A DNA stretch of 60,263 nucleotides, from positions 110,081-170,343 of the forward strand of contig NZ_JYNX01000037.1 of NCBI RefSeq assembly GCF_001044255.1, read 5' to 3'. This document shows, one piece after another, positions 51,504 to 59,751 of the stretch (positions are counted from its first letter, which is position 1; every line of letters starts with the position of its first letter). Origin of the DNA: Mycolicibacterium chubuense (lineage in GTDB: Bacteria > Actinomycetota > Actinomycetes > Mycobacteriales > Mycobacteriaceae). A program made the translations under genes and the position numbers. The notes beneath the pieces were generated by a model. The model saw only the letters and a program-made list of their open reading frames with translations, was not told the origin of the DNA and did no database searches.

Positions 51504-52807
51504 GCACGCTCTACGCCCGCGACGCGGCCGTCATCGCCGGCATCGAGAAGCTGCGGTTCTTCCCGCTGGAGGTGCAGTCCGGCCACGGGTGCCTGCTCAC
51601 CACCCCCGACGGCCGTGAGCTGCTGGACCTGTCGGCGACGTGGACGGCGTCCGGGCTGGGGCACGGTCACCCCGCGGTGGTCGAGGCGGTCAGCCGCGCG
51701 ATCCGGAACGCGCCCGGCTCCGGCGGACTGTCGGCGGTGCACCCCGATTCGGTCGGCCTGGCCGAAGACCTGCTCGCGCTGGTGCCCGGCGACGGTGAAC
51801 GCCGTGTCTACCTCGGGCACGCGGGCTCGGACGCCAACGACGTCGCGCTGCGCGCATGCCGGCACGCCACCGGGCGGCGCACCGTGGTCGCGTTCGAGCA
51901 CAGTTACCACGGCGGGGTCGGTCTCGCGATGGGCGTCTCCGGCGTGCACGTCGACGCCGGTGCGCCCGCCGACCCCGACGCCGTCTTCCTGCCCTATCCC
52001 AACCCGTTCCGTCCCGGGCCGGACGGTGTCGAGGCCGATGTGACAGCCTGCCTGGAACTGGCTGATCAGCATCTGCGCGGCGGTCGCGTCGCGTGCCTGA
52101 TCGTCGAACCGATCCTGTCCGACGGCGGTCTGGTGGTACCCCCGGACGGCTTCCTGGCGCAGCTGCACGAGGTGTGCCGGCGCCACGGCGTGCCCATGAT
52201 CTGCGACGAGGTCAAGATGGGGCTGGGCCGGCCGGGCACCCTGCACGCCTTCGAGCACGACGGCGTGGTGCCCGACATCGTCACGTTCGGGAAGGTGATC
52301 GGCGGCGGGCTGCCGCTGTCAGCCGCGGTCGGACCCGCCGAGATCCTCGACAACCCGCCCGCCGCGGCGCTGCTGACCACAGCCGGCAACCCGGTGTGCA
52401 CCGCCGCGGGCCGGGCAGTCCTGGAGACCATCGTCTCCGACGGGCTCGTCGAGAACGCTGCCACCGTCGGTGCGGTACTCGCGGATTCGCTGCGCGGTCT
52501 GGCCGACTCCCCTGGCGGTGACCGGATCGGCGACGTCCGCGGCCGCGGCCTGGCCGTCGGTCTGGAACTCGTCGATCCCGAGACGGGTGACCGGGATCCG
52601 CGGCTGGCCGCCGCGGTGGTCTACCGTGCTTGGGAGTTGGGCGCGGTCGTCTACTACGTCGGCGGGAACGTCCTCGAGATCACCCCGCCGCTGGTGCTCA
52701 CCGAGAGTCAGGCGATGCAGGCGGCGGAGATCCTCGGGGCGGCGATCGGCGACGCGGCCGCGGGGAAGGTCGACGCCGAGGAGGTCGCGAAGTATGCCGG
52801 CTGGTGA
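51500..52807 (+). CDS. Class III pyridoxal-phosphate aminotransferase
   Basis: The 435-residue fold type I enzyme shows LDLSATWTASGLGHGHPAVV, then LGHAGSDANDVALRACRHAT and EHSYHGG, the PLP Asp in ICDEVKMGLGRPG, and the PLP Lys in FGKVIGGGLPLSAAVG. It resembles 4-aminobutyrate/diamine-type omega-aminotransferases, which use terminal amines. The GTG start overlaps the permease stop by 4 bp, and its 3' end overlaps the amidohydrolase start by 14 bp, so translation is coupled. Confidence 0.86.
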   Translation: MSTLYARDAAVIAGIEKLRFFPLEVQSGHGCLLTTPDGRELLDLSATWTASGLGHGHPAVVEAVSRAIRNAPGSGGLSAVHPDSVGLAEDLLALVPGDGERRVYLGHAGSDANDVALRACRHATGRRTVVAFEHSYHGGVGLAMGVSGVHVDAGAPADPDAVFLPYPNPFRPGPDGVEADVTACLELADQHLRGGRVACLIVEPILSDGGLVVPPDGFLAQLHEVCRRHGVPMICDEVKMGLGRPGTLHAFEHDGVVPDIVTFGKVIGGGLPLSAAVGPAEILDNPPAAALLTTAGNPVCTAAGRAVLETIVSDGLVENAATVGAVLADSLRGLADSPGGDRIGDVRGRGLAVGLELVDPETGDRDPRLAAAVVYRAWELGAVVYYVGGNVLEITPPLVLTESQAMQAAEILGAAIGDAAAGKVDAEEVAKYAGW

Positions 52808-53969
52808 ACTGCAGGACGTCTTCGACGGCGTGGAGGCCCAAGTCCCCGCCGGCCTTGCCGACCACCTGCGCACCGTCACCCTCATCGACCACCACGTGCA
52901 CGGCACCTTCACCGAAGCCGTCGACCGGGCCACGTTCGAGTTCTCGATCAACGAGGGGTCCAACGATCCGGTGCCGAGCTGGATGACACAGTTCGACTCT
53001 CCTCTCGGCCTGTCGATACGGCGTTGGTGCGCACCACTTCTCGGTCTGCCCACGCACGCCGACGGCGAACAGTACTGGAAACGCCGCTGCGAATTCGGTC
53101 CTGACGAGCTGGCGACGACGATGCTGCCGGCCGCCGGCGTGTCGCGCTGGATCGTCGACACCGGCTTCAAGGGCGACCGGATCACCCCGCACGGCCGCCT
53201 CGCCGAACTCGCCGGTGGGCAGTCCTCGGAGATCATCCGGCTCGAACGGGTCGCCGAGGATCTTCTCGAGGACGGCACCGCCCCCGACGACTTCCCCGAC
53301 GCGATGCGGGCGGCGCTGGCGCGCGCCGCCGACGACCCGGCGGTCGTCGGCACCAAGACGATCGTGGCCTACCGCACCGGCTTCGACATCGACTGGAGCG
53401 CGCCGGCCGACGCCGACGTCGTGACCCGCGCTCGGGACCTCGCGGCGCGGCCGGGTTCGCCGCGCATCGACGACCCGGTGCTGATCGCGTTCGGTGTGCA
53501 CGAGGCGGCCGCCCACGGCCTGCCGATCCAGGTGCACGTCGGTTTCGGCGATCGTGACCTGGATCTGCACCGCTGCGATCCCCTGCTCCTGCTGCCGCTG
53601 CTGCGAACCATGCCGCCCGTGCCCCTCCTGCTGCTGCACTGCTACCCGTACCACCGCCAAGCCGGTTATCTCGCACAGGCTTTCGACCACGTGAACTTCG
53701 ATGTCGGGCTGGCGATCAACTACCTGGGCTCCCGCTCCACCGGACTGGTCGCCGAGGCCCTGGACACCGCGCCGTTCGCCAAACAGCTGTACTCGTCGGA
53801 CGCGTTCGGTCCACCGGAACTCCACGTGCTGGGATCGGTACTGTGGCGGCGTGCCATGGGGCTGGTGCTCGGTGAGTGGGTCCGGACCGGTGACTGCGCC
53901 GAGGCCGACGCGATCCGCATCGTCGACATGATCGGCGTCACCAATGCCCAACGTGTCTATGGGCTCTGA
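52794..53969 (+). CDS. FluG-like amidohydrolase (TIM-barrel metal hydrolase)
   Basis: The 391-residue protein has metal-binding HxH (IDHHVHGTF), the His strand LPIQVHVGFGDRD, HCYPYHRQAGYLAQAFDHVN and Asp in YSSDAFGPPELHVLG. This arrangement matches the amidohydrolase half of FluG, which is naturally fused to a glutamine synthetase half; here the two are separate genes in one operon. It may hydrolyse a gamma-glutamyl amide or related amide. It overlaps both neighbours (14 and 26 bp). Confidence 0.8.
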   Translation: MPAGELQDVFDGVEAQVPAGLADHLRTVTLIDHHVHGTFTEAVDRATFEFSINEGSNDPVPSWMTQFDSPLGLSIRRWCAPLLGLPTHADGEQYWKRRCEFGPDELATTMLPAAGVSRWIVDTGFKGDRITPHGRLAELAGGQSSEIIRLERVAEDLLEDGTAPDDFPDAMRAALARAADDPAVVGTKTIVAYRTGFDIDWSAPADADVVTRARDLAARPGSPRIDDPVLIAFGVHEAAAHGLPIQVHVGFGDRDLDLHRCDPLLLLPLLRTMPPVPLLLLHCYPYHRQAGYLAQAFDHVNFDVGLAINYLGSRSTGLVAEALDTAPFAKQLYSSDAFGPPELHVLGSVLWRRAMGLVLGEWVRTGDCAEADAIRIVDMIGVTNAQRVYGL

Positions 53970-55413
53970 CCACACCCGCGCACCCCTGTTCGCCTCGCTG
54001 CGCGAGTTCGTCGAGCGCGGGCAGGCGCCCTTCTACTCGCCGGGGCACAAGGGCGGCCGCACACTCGACCCGTGGCTGCGGCAGAACATCGCCGCCGTGG
54101 ACCTGAACAACCTGCCCGACACCGACACGCTGCACTGCCCGGCGGGGCCGATCCTCGAGGCGGAACGGCTGATCGCCGATGCATGGGGCGTACCGCAGAG
54201 CTTCGTCATGGTGCAGGGGTCCACGGGCGGGAACATCGCCGTCGCGCTGACGGCGCTGCGCCCCGACGAGCCGGTTCTCGTGGCGCGCAACGCCCACAAG
54301 TCGGTGCTGGCCGGGCTGGTGCAGGTCGGCGCCCGGCCGGTGTGGCTGGAGCCGCGCTGGGACGCCGGGTTCGGCGTCGCACACGGACTCGACACCGGCG
54401 TCGTCGAGTCGGCGTTCCAGACGACCGGCGCGAAGGCCCTGTGGGTGCTGCACCCGACCTACTACGGCACGACCGGGGACATCACCGCACTGGCCCGGGT
54501 GTGCCGCCGCTACGGCGCGCGGATGCTCGTCGACGGTGCGCACGCGCCGCACTTCGCGTTCCACCCGGAGCTGCCCACCCCGGGCGAGCGGTCAGGCGCC
54601 GCCGCCACCGTGCAGTCGGTGCACAAGATCCTGTCCGGGCTGAGCCAGGCCGCCGTGCTGCACGTCGACACCGCCCAGCTCGACGAAGCGTCGGTGCGGC
54701 GGTCCCTGCAACTCGTGCAGACCACCAGCCCGCACTTCGCGATCATGGCGTCGATCGATCTGGCGCGCCGGCAGATGGTGCTCGACGGCCGGGCCCTGCT
54801 CGACGCCGCGCTGGCCCGGGCACGGTCCGCCGCGGAGCGGCTCACCCAGATCCCGGGTCTGACGGTGCTGCGACCGCACCACCTGGCCGGACCCGGCACG
54901 GGTCTGTGCCAGCTCGACGAGACCAAGCTGCTGATCGGAACCGCCGCGGTGAACGCCGACGCACGGCAGATTCTGGCGCGGCTCAACCACGTGCACGGTG
55001 TGCAACCCGAACTCGCCGGCACCGGGCACATCCTGTGCATCAGCACCATCGGCAACACCGCCGACGACTTCGACCGGCTGACAACGGCTTTCGAAGAGGT
55101 ATCCGTCCACTTCGGGCAGCGGGATATCGACACGGCGGGTGGGTGGACCGCCGATCTGCTGGCGGTGCGGCCGGACGTGGTGCTCACCCCGCGCGAAGCG
55201 TTCTTCGCCGACACCGACAGCGTCGCACTGGCCGGTGCCGCCGGACGCATCGCCGCCGAGGCCATCACCCCCTACCCGCCCGGCATCCCGCTGGTGATGC
55301 CGGGCGAGCGCCTCGGGCGGGACGTCATCGACCTGCTGGTGGCGCTGCGCGACGCGGGCAACCCGATCAGCGCGTCGGATCCGACGCTGACCGTCGTCAC
55401 GACCGTGCGCTGA
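53944..55413 (+). CDS. Orn/Lys/Arg decarboxylase-like PLP enzyme
   Basis: The 489-residue fold type I decarboxylase has the family start FYSPGHKGGRTLDPWL, the strand QGSTGGNIAVALTALRPDEP, the PLP Asp-His motif DGAHAPHF (197-203) and the PLP Lys K228 (TVQSVHKILSGLSQAA). It lacks the N-terminal wing domain of E. coli inducible enzymes. It should release cadaverine, putrescine or agmatine from lysine, ornithine or arginine. The start overlaps the amidohydrolase gene by 26 bp. As the last gene of the operon it could supply the amine that the ligase glutamylates. Confidence 0.86.
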   Translation: MPNVSMGSDHTRAPLFASLREFVERGQAPFYSPGHKGGRTLDPWLRQNIAAVDLNNLPDTDTLHCPAGPILEAERLIADAWGVPQSFVMVQGSTGGNIAVALTALRPDEPVLVARNAHKSVLAGLVQVGARPVWLEPRWDAGFGVAHGLDTGVVESAFQTTGAKALWVLHPTYYGTTGDITALARVCRRYGARMLVDGAHAPHFAFHPELPTPGERSGAAATVQSVHKILSGLSQAAVLHVDTAQLDEASVRRSLQLVQTTSPHFAIMASIDLARRQMVLDGRALLDAALARARSAAERLTQIPGLTVLRPHHLAGPGTGLCQLDETKLLIGTAAVNADARQILARLNHVHGVQPELAGTGHILCISTIGNTADDFDRLTTAFEEVSVHFGQRDIDTAGGWTADLLAVRPDVVLTPREAFFADTDSVALAGAAGRIAAEAITPYPPGIPLVMPGERLGRDVIDLLVALRDAGNPISASDPTLTVVTTVR

Positions 55414-55417
55414 TCGG

Positions 55418-55999
55418 TCAATTGCGCGGTTGCGCGTCGATCAGCGCGGTGAACGCCCCTTCCAGCAGAGCCTGCAGATCACCCGGTTTCGCATGCGCCA
55501 GCGTGGTCGCGCCCACGACACTTCGCATCAGGAGCACACCGGAGATCACCGACAGGATGACGTCCCCCCGAAGGTGTGCCCCGGGGCCTCGGAGTTGCCG
55601 GGCCAGTCGTCGCCCGACATGGCGTTCGATGGCGTCGCGCACGATCTCGGTGGCCCGCGGGTTCGACAGTGAACGCAGCATGATCAGAAACGGCTCGGGT
55701 GGATCGGCCCGCGGATCGGTATGGGCGACCAGCGCGGCGGCTACGTGGCGCGCCAGATCTGTGGCGTTCTCGGCGATGAAAACCGCTGGCGCAAAGGAGG
55801 TCTCGACTGCCTCGACGAACAGCTGCTCCTTCGACCCGAAGTAGCGGTTGACCAGCATCGCAGTGAAGCCGGCATCGGCGGCGATATCCCTCACGCCTGC
55901 GCCGTCATAGCCGGCCCGTGCGAAATGGCGAACGGCCGAGTGCAAGATCGCCTCGCGGGTGGACGCCGCATCACGGCGGCGCGGTGCGGTAGACGGCAT
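55418..55999 (-). CDS. TetR-family regulator
   Basis: The 193-residue protein has a TetR HTH (TREAILHSAVRHFARAGYDG, then VRDIAADAGFTAMLVNRYFG) and an all-helical C-terminal ligand domain. It is divergent from the SDR at 56048, across a 48-bp gap with a palindromic operator, and convergent with the decarboxylase gene (4 bp). It probably represses the SDR gene and its own gene. Confidence 0.86.
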   Translation of the reverse strand: MPSTAPRRRDAASTREAILHSAVRHFARAGYDGAGVRDIAADAGFTAMLVNRYFGSKEQLFVEAVETSFAPAVFIAENATDLARHVAAALVAHTDPRADPPEPFLIMLRSLSNPRATEIVRDAIERHVGRRLARQLRGPGAHLRGDVILSVISGVLLMRSVVGATTLAHAKPGDLQALLEGAFTALIDAQPRN

Positions 56000-56029
56000 A
56001 CCTCACGGTAGTGGAATAAATCACGAGAA

Positions 56030-56045
56030 GTCTACATTTGTAGAC
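56030..56045. promoter_or_regulatory. TetR-type operator
   Basis: GTCTACA-TT-TGTAGAC is a perfect 7-bp inverted repeat ending 2 bp before the SDR start codon and 31 bp before the TetR start. Repressor bound here would cover the expected start of a leaderless SDR transcript. Confidence 0.65.
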
Positions 56046-56047
56046 AT

Positions 56048-56839
56048 ATGCAGATGGGATTGTCGAACAAGCGAGCACTGGTCACCGGATCGAGCACAGG
56101 TCTAGGCCGCGCCATCGCCGAGATGCTGGCCGCCGAGGGCGCTTCCGTGGTGGTGCACGGCCGCGACGAGCAGCGCACCCACCAGGTCGTGGACGGGATC
56201 CGGTTGGCCGGCGGTGACGCGGCCGGCGTGATCGGAGACATCGCGACCGCGGAAGGGGCCGCCGAGGTCGCCGGTGCCGCCGGTGCGGTGGACATTCTGG
56301 TCAACAACGCCGGTTACTACGACGGCCTACGGTGGACGCAGCTCGGTGCGGACGACTGGCTCGAGATCATGCGCGTCAACGTCATCTCCGGCGTTCGGAT
56401 GATCGAGCACCTGGTGCCCGGCATGCGACGTCGGGGATGGGGTCGCGTCATCCAGATCGGCGGCGGCCTGGCCCTTCAGCCTGCGGCGGGACACCCCCAT
56501 TACAGCGCCAGTCTCGCTGCGCGCCATAACGTGACCGTGTCCTTGGCCCGCGAGCTCGCCGGCACCGGCGTGACGGCCAACATCGTCGCCCCCGGGGCCA
56601 TACGCACCGGCCCCACCGAGGAGATGGCTCGCCGGGCCGCGGCCGAGCATGGTTGGGGATCCCAGTGGAATGACATCGAGAAGGCCGCGTCGACCGCATG
56701 GTTCCCGAACGATGTCGGCAGATTCGGCAGACCCGAGGAAGTCGCTGCGGCCGTGACCTTCCTGGCCAGCACGCACGCCGACTACATCACCGGGGCCGAC
56801 CTCCGCGTGGACGGCGGCGTCGTCCGCACCGTCTCGTGA
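56048..56839 (+). CDS. SDR-family oxidoreductase under TetR control
   Basis: The 263-residue SDR has VTGSSTGLGRAIAEMLAAEG, VDILVNNAGYYDGLRWTQL and the C-terminal YITGADLRVDGGVVRTV. In the catalytic block HPHYSASLAARHNVTVS the usual YxxxK reads YSASLAA, so the Lys is replaced by Ala; activity may be altered or lost. No Shine-Dalgarno sequence precedes the ATG because the operator abuts it. A second ATG lies 6 bp on. Probable operon with the SDR at 56871. Confidence 0.83.
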   Translation: MQMGLSNKRALVTGSSTGLGRAIAEMLAAEGASVVVHGRDEQRTHQVVDGIRLAGGDAAGVIGDIATAEGAAEVAGAAGAVDILVNNAGYYDGLRWTQLGADDWLEIMRVNVISGVRMIEHLVPGMRRRGWGRVIQIGGGLALQPAAGHPHYSASLAARHNVTVSLARELAGTGVTANIVAPGAIRTGPTEEMARRAAAEHGWGSQWNDIEKAASTAWFPNDVGRFGRPEEVAAAVTFLASTHADYITGADLRVDGGVVRTVS

Positions 56840-56870
56840 CTTCGTCCACCCCCACAGAAAAGGAAATCTC

Positions 56871-57743
56871 ATGACAAACCCATCGAAAGTCATCTTGATC
56901 TCGGGTGCCTCCCGGGGCCTCGGCCGCCACCTCGTCGAGCGGGCGCTGGCCGCCGGCCACCGCGTCGTTGCCGGCGTCCGGTCGCCCTCCGCGCTCGCCG
57001 ACCTGGTCGACCGGTATCCGGACCGCCTCGTCGTCGTGGAACTGGACGTCACCGACGCCGACCAGACCCGCGCCGCCGTCGGCTCCGCGGTAGAGCGATT
57101 CGGGCGACTCGACGTCCTGGTCAACAACGCCGGCTATGCGAATATGGCCCCGATCGAAGATGTCGACATCGACGACTTCACCGCCCAGATCGATACCAAC
57201 TTCTTCGGCGTCGTGCGGCTGACCCGGGCCGCGATACCGGTCATGCGCGCCCAGGGGTCCGGTCACATCGTCCAGATCTCCTCGGTGGGAGGACGATTGA
57301 CGCGCCCCGGCCTGGCCGCATACCAGTCAGCCAAGTGGGCCGTCACCGGATTCTCCGGCGTGCTGGCCGCCGAAGTCGCTCCGCTGGGCATCAAAGTCAC
57401 CGTGCTCGAGCCGGGCGGCATGCGCACCGATTGGGCCGGTGCGTCGATGCGTGTCGACGAGGTGCGCGACGAGTACGCGAGCACGGTCGGCGCGGCGGCG
57501 CAGATGAGCAGATCCAGCAGCATCGGCGCCAGTGACCCCGCCAAGGTCGCCGATCTGGTGCTGCAGATCATCGACATGGTCGAGCCGCCGGCTCGGCTTC
57601 TGGTCGGGCCCGACGCCTACGACTACGCCACAGCGGCGGGGCGGGCCCTTCTCGCCGACGACGAGCGGTTCGAGGCACTGAGCAGATCGACCGTGGCCGA
57701 CGATGCGACCGCAGCCCAGCTCGATCCGCTCAGCGTTACGTAG
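56871..57743 (+). CDS. SDR-family oxidoreductase
   Basis: The 290-residue SDR has SGASRGLGRHLVERALAAGH, LDVLVNNAGYANMAPIED and the catalytic YQSAKWAVTGFSG with SSVGGRL before it. AAAGGAAA precedes the start, 31 bp after the upstream SDR stop. The organisation and motifs match the SDR at 26601-27449. Substrate unknown. Confidence 0.83.
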   Translation: MTNPSKVILISGASRGLGRHLVERALAAGHRVVAGVRSPSALADLVDRYPDRLVVVELDVTDADQTRAAVGSAVERFGRLDVLVNNAGYANMAPIEDVDIDDFTAQIDTNFFGVVRLTRAAIPVMRAQGSGHIVQISSVGGRLTRPGLAAYQSAKWAVTGFSGVLAAEVAPLGIKVTVLEPGGMRTDWAGASMRVDEVRDEYASTVGAAAQMSRSSSIGASDPAKVADLVLQIIDMVEPPARLLVGPDAYDYATAAGRALLADDERFEALSRSTVADDATAAQLDPLSVT

Positions 57744-57761
57744 GACGAGAGGATCTCGGGG

Positions 57762-58199
57762 TCACTCCGTCGTGAGCTTCTGGGCGAGCATCACCAGGAT
57801 GCCACTGGGACCCCGCAGATACGTCAACTTATAGAGGTCGCGGTAGGTCGCCACACCGCGCAACGGGTGGCACCCGTGCCGGGCGGCGATCGCCAAGGCT
57901 TCGTCGATATCGTCGACCGAGAAGGCGACGCGGTGCATGCCGATCTCGTTGGGCAGCGTGGGCTTGGAGGCGATCGCCTCGGGGTGGATGTACTCGAACA
58001 ATTCGAGGCGGCCCTGACCGTCAGGCGTCTGCAGCATCGCGATCTTGGCGTGGTTGCCGTCCAGTCCTACCGCGGTGTCGGTCCACTCGCCGCGGACGGT
58101 GTCCCGGCCGACGACCTCCAGCCCCAGATCGGTGAAGAAGGAGATCGTCGCCTCCAGATCGGAGACCGCGATGCCGACGTTCTCGAATGTGATAGCCAT
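57762..58199 (-). CDS. VOC-family protein (methylmalonyl-CoA epimerase-like)
   Basis: The 145-residue VOC protein has two half-domains: ITFENVGIAVSDLEATISFF, with RLELFEYIHPEA, and MHRVAFSVDDIDEALAIAAR, with YLRGPSGILVMLAQ. The His and Glu metal positions (NVGIAV lacks His; ELFEY and MHRVAF present) are partly kept. It resembles glyoxalase or epimerase proteins, but the missing first His makes the enzymatic role uncertain. The gene is convergent with the SDR. Confidence 0.76.
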   Translation of the reverse strand: MAITFENVGIAVSDLEATISFFTDLGLEVVGRDTVRGEWTDTAVGLDGNHAKIAMLQTPDGQGRLELFEYIHPEAIASKPTLPNEIGMHRVAFSVDDIDEALAIAARHGCHPLRGVATYRDLYKLTYLRGPSGILVMLAQKLTTE

Positions 58200-58271
58200 C
58201 GACCCGGATGGTACCGACGCCGTGGGGGTGCTCGGCACTAGAGTGATCCGCCTGACGGGGAGAGGTGCCGC

Positions 58272-59075
58272 GTGCGAGGAGTTGTCTGGCTCGTCGCCGC
58301 GGCGCTGGCGCTGGTGGCGGCCTTCGTGGTGGTGCCTCCCCTGGCGGCCGGCGGTGGATACGTCACGATCGGCGACAACACGCCGCTCGCGACAGCGTTC
58401 GCGGACAATCTGGTGACGTCGTGGACCTGGCCCAGCGGTGCGATGACCTCCGGAATGACTGAGCTGATTGATCTTTGGCGCCGTTGGCACGCCACCAAAA
58501 TCGTCATCTCGGGACTGTTCACGGTGGTGTCGGGCATGCTCGCCTTCCTCCTGTGGAGTCGTTTCCTGCGTGACGACGCCGGTGGTCGCCGGCGCCTCGG
58601 CTACGCGGGATGCGCGATGCCGGCGACGGTCCTGGCGCTGGGCGCCATCGTCGTCGTGGCGGCGAACATCCAGGCCACCGCGGCCCCCTTGTCTGCGTTG
58701 ACGCCCCTCCTGCCTGCCGACCCGCCGCCCGGAGCGCTCCACGACGTCATGGCGCAGATCCGCAGTGGGCTCGTCGATGCGACTGGTACGTACGCGCAGC
58801 GACCCGCGCTGCTCACGCTCGTGGACAGCCAGCGCCGGTATCTGTCGGCGCTCGGGCTGACCGCCTCGGTTCTCGCAGTGATGTTCGCCGCGGCCGGCCT
58901 CCGTGCCGGGGCGGCGTGGCGCGCCACGGCGCCGGACAAGCGCCGTCGCCGACGCACCGCGCTGGGTTTCACGGTCGCTCTGGCGCTGTCGACCGCCGCC
59001 GCCGCGCTGGCTGCGGCCCTGACCTCAGCCACGGATCCGGCCGCCTCGCTGCTGGCGATCTTCACGACCGGATGA
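58272..59075 (+). CDS. Membrane protein of unknown function (four transmembrane helices)
   Basis: The 267-residue protein has an N-terminal helix (VVWLVAAALALVAAFVVVP), a periplasmic-type loop, then helices near 78-95, 115-135, 195-215 and a C-terminal helix around 232-252, with an Arg-rich cytoplasmic loop (PDKRRRRRTA). No family is recognised. The GTG start has AGAGG upstream, and it overlaps the DHFR-like gene's end by 14 bp (convergent). Confidence 0.7.
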   Translation: MRGVVWLVAAALALVAAFVVVPPLAAGGGYVTIGDNTPLATAFADNLVTSWTWPSGAMTSGMTELIDLWRRWHATKIVISGLFTVVSGMLAFLLWSRFLRDDAGGRRRLGYAGCAMPATVLALGAIVVVAANIQATAAPLSALTPLLPADPPPGALHDVMAQIRSGLVDATGTYAQRPALLTLVDSQRRYLSALGLTASVLAVMFAAAGLRAGAAWRATAPDKRRRRRTALGFTVALALSTAAAALAAALTSATDPAASLLAIFTTG

Positions 59076-59679
59076 TGCGGAAGCGCAGATGAGCCACGCC
59101 CGGCGCTTCGAGGACCCGCTCGAGTTCGAGTTCGGGTGTGCCGGCGTGGAATCCGTCGAAGAGCCGTTCGCCGGAGTCGAGGATCACTGGACTGATCTGC
59201 AGATCGATCTCGTCGACCAGACCCGCGGCGATGGCCTGGCGGGCACACGAGGCGCCGCCGGCGATCGAGATGTCCCTGCCCCCGGCGGCGGCTTCGGCTC
59301 GGGCGTACGCGGATTCGATGCCATCGGTGACGAAGTGGAAGGTCGTGCCGCCAGCCATCTCGACCGGCTCACGGGCATGGTGGGTCAGGACGAACACCGG
59401 GCAGTGGTACGGCGGCTCCTCACCCCACCATCCCGTCCAGCCGGAGTCCCCCCATTCGCCCCGGATGGGCCCGAACATGTTGCGCCCCATGATGGTCGCA
59501 CCGATGCCGTCCATCATGTCGGAGACGACCTGTCGGTTGACGGGATGGTCCTTGTCGGGGCCCAGGTGCCAGCCGTGAAGACGCTCCCCACCGACGCCGA
59601 GCGGGTGGTCGCGGTCCTGGTGCGGCCCGGCGACGAAGCCGTCGGCGGAGAGGGACATCGACAGGTTGGTTCTGGGCAC
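59062..59679 (-). CDS. Dihydrofolate reductase-family protein
   Basis: The 205-residue protein has a RibD_C/DHFR-like pattern: NLSMSLSADGFVAGPHQDRD, the GATIMGRNMFGPIRG strand, PVFVLTHHAREPVEMAGGTT, and DISIAGGASCARQAIAAGLV near the end. The Cys in GGASCARQA is in the family position. NADPH-dependent reductase of unknown substrate, related to the protein at 31294-31860. Confidence 0.82.
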   Translation of the reverse strand: MPRTNLSMSLSADGFVAGPHQDRDHPLGVGGERLHGWHLGPDKDHPVNRQVVSDMMDGIGATIMGRNMFGPIRGEWGDSGWTGWWGEEPPYHCPVFVLTHHAREPVEMAGGTTFHFVTDGIESAYARAEAAAGGRDISIAGGASCARQAIAAGLVDEIDLQISPVILDSGERLFDGFHAGTPELELERVLEAPGVAHLRFRIIRS

Positions 59680-59751
59680 GGGGCCTCCGTTGCACTGGTT
59701 GGAATCGATCGAAGGTGAGACCGCGGGCAGCCGGTGAACTCATCGCTGTCG

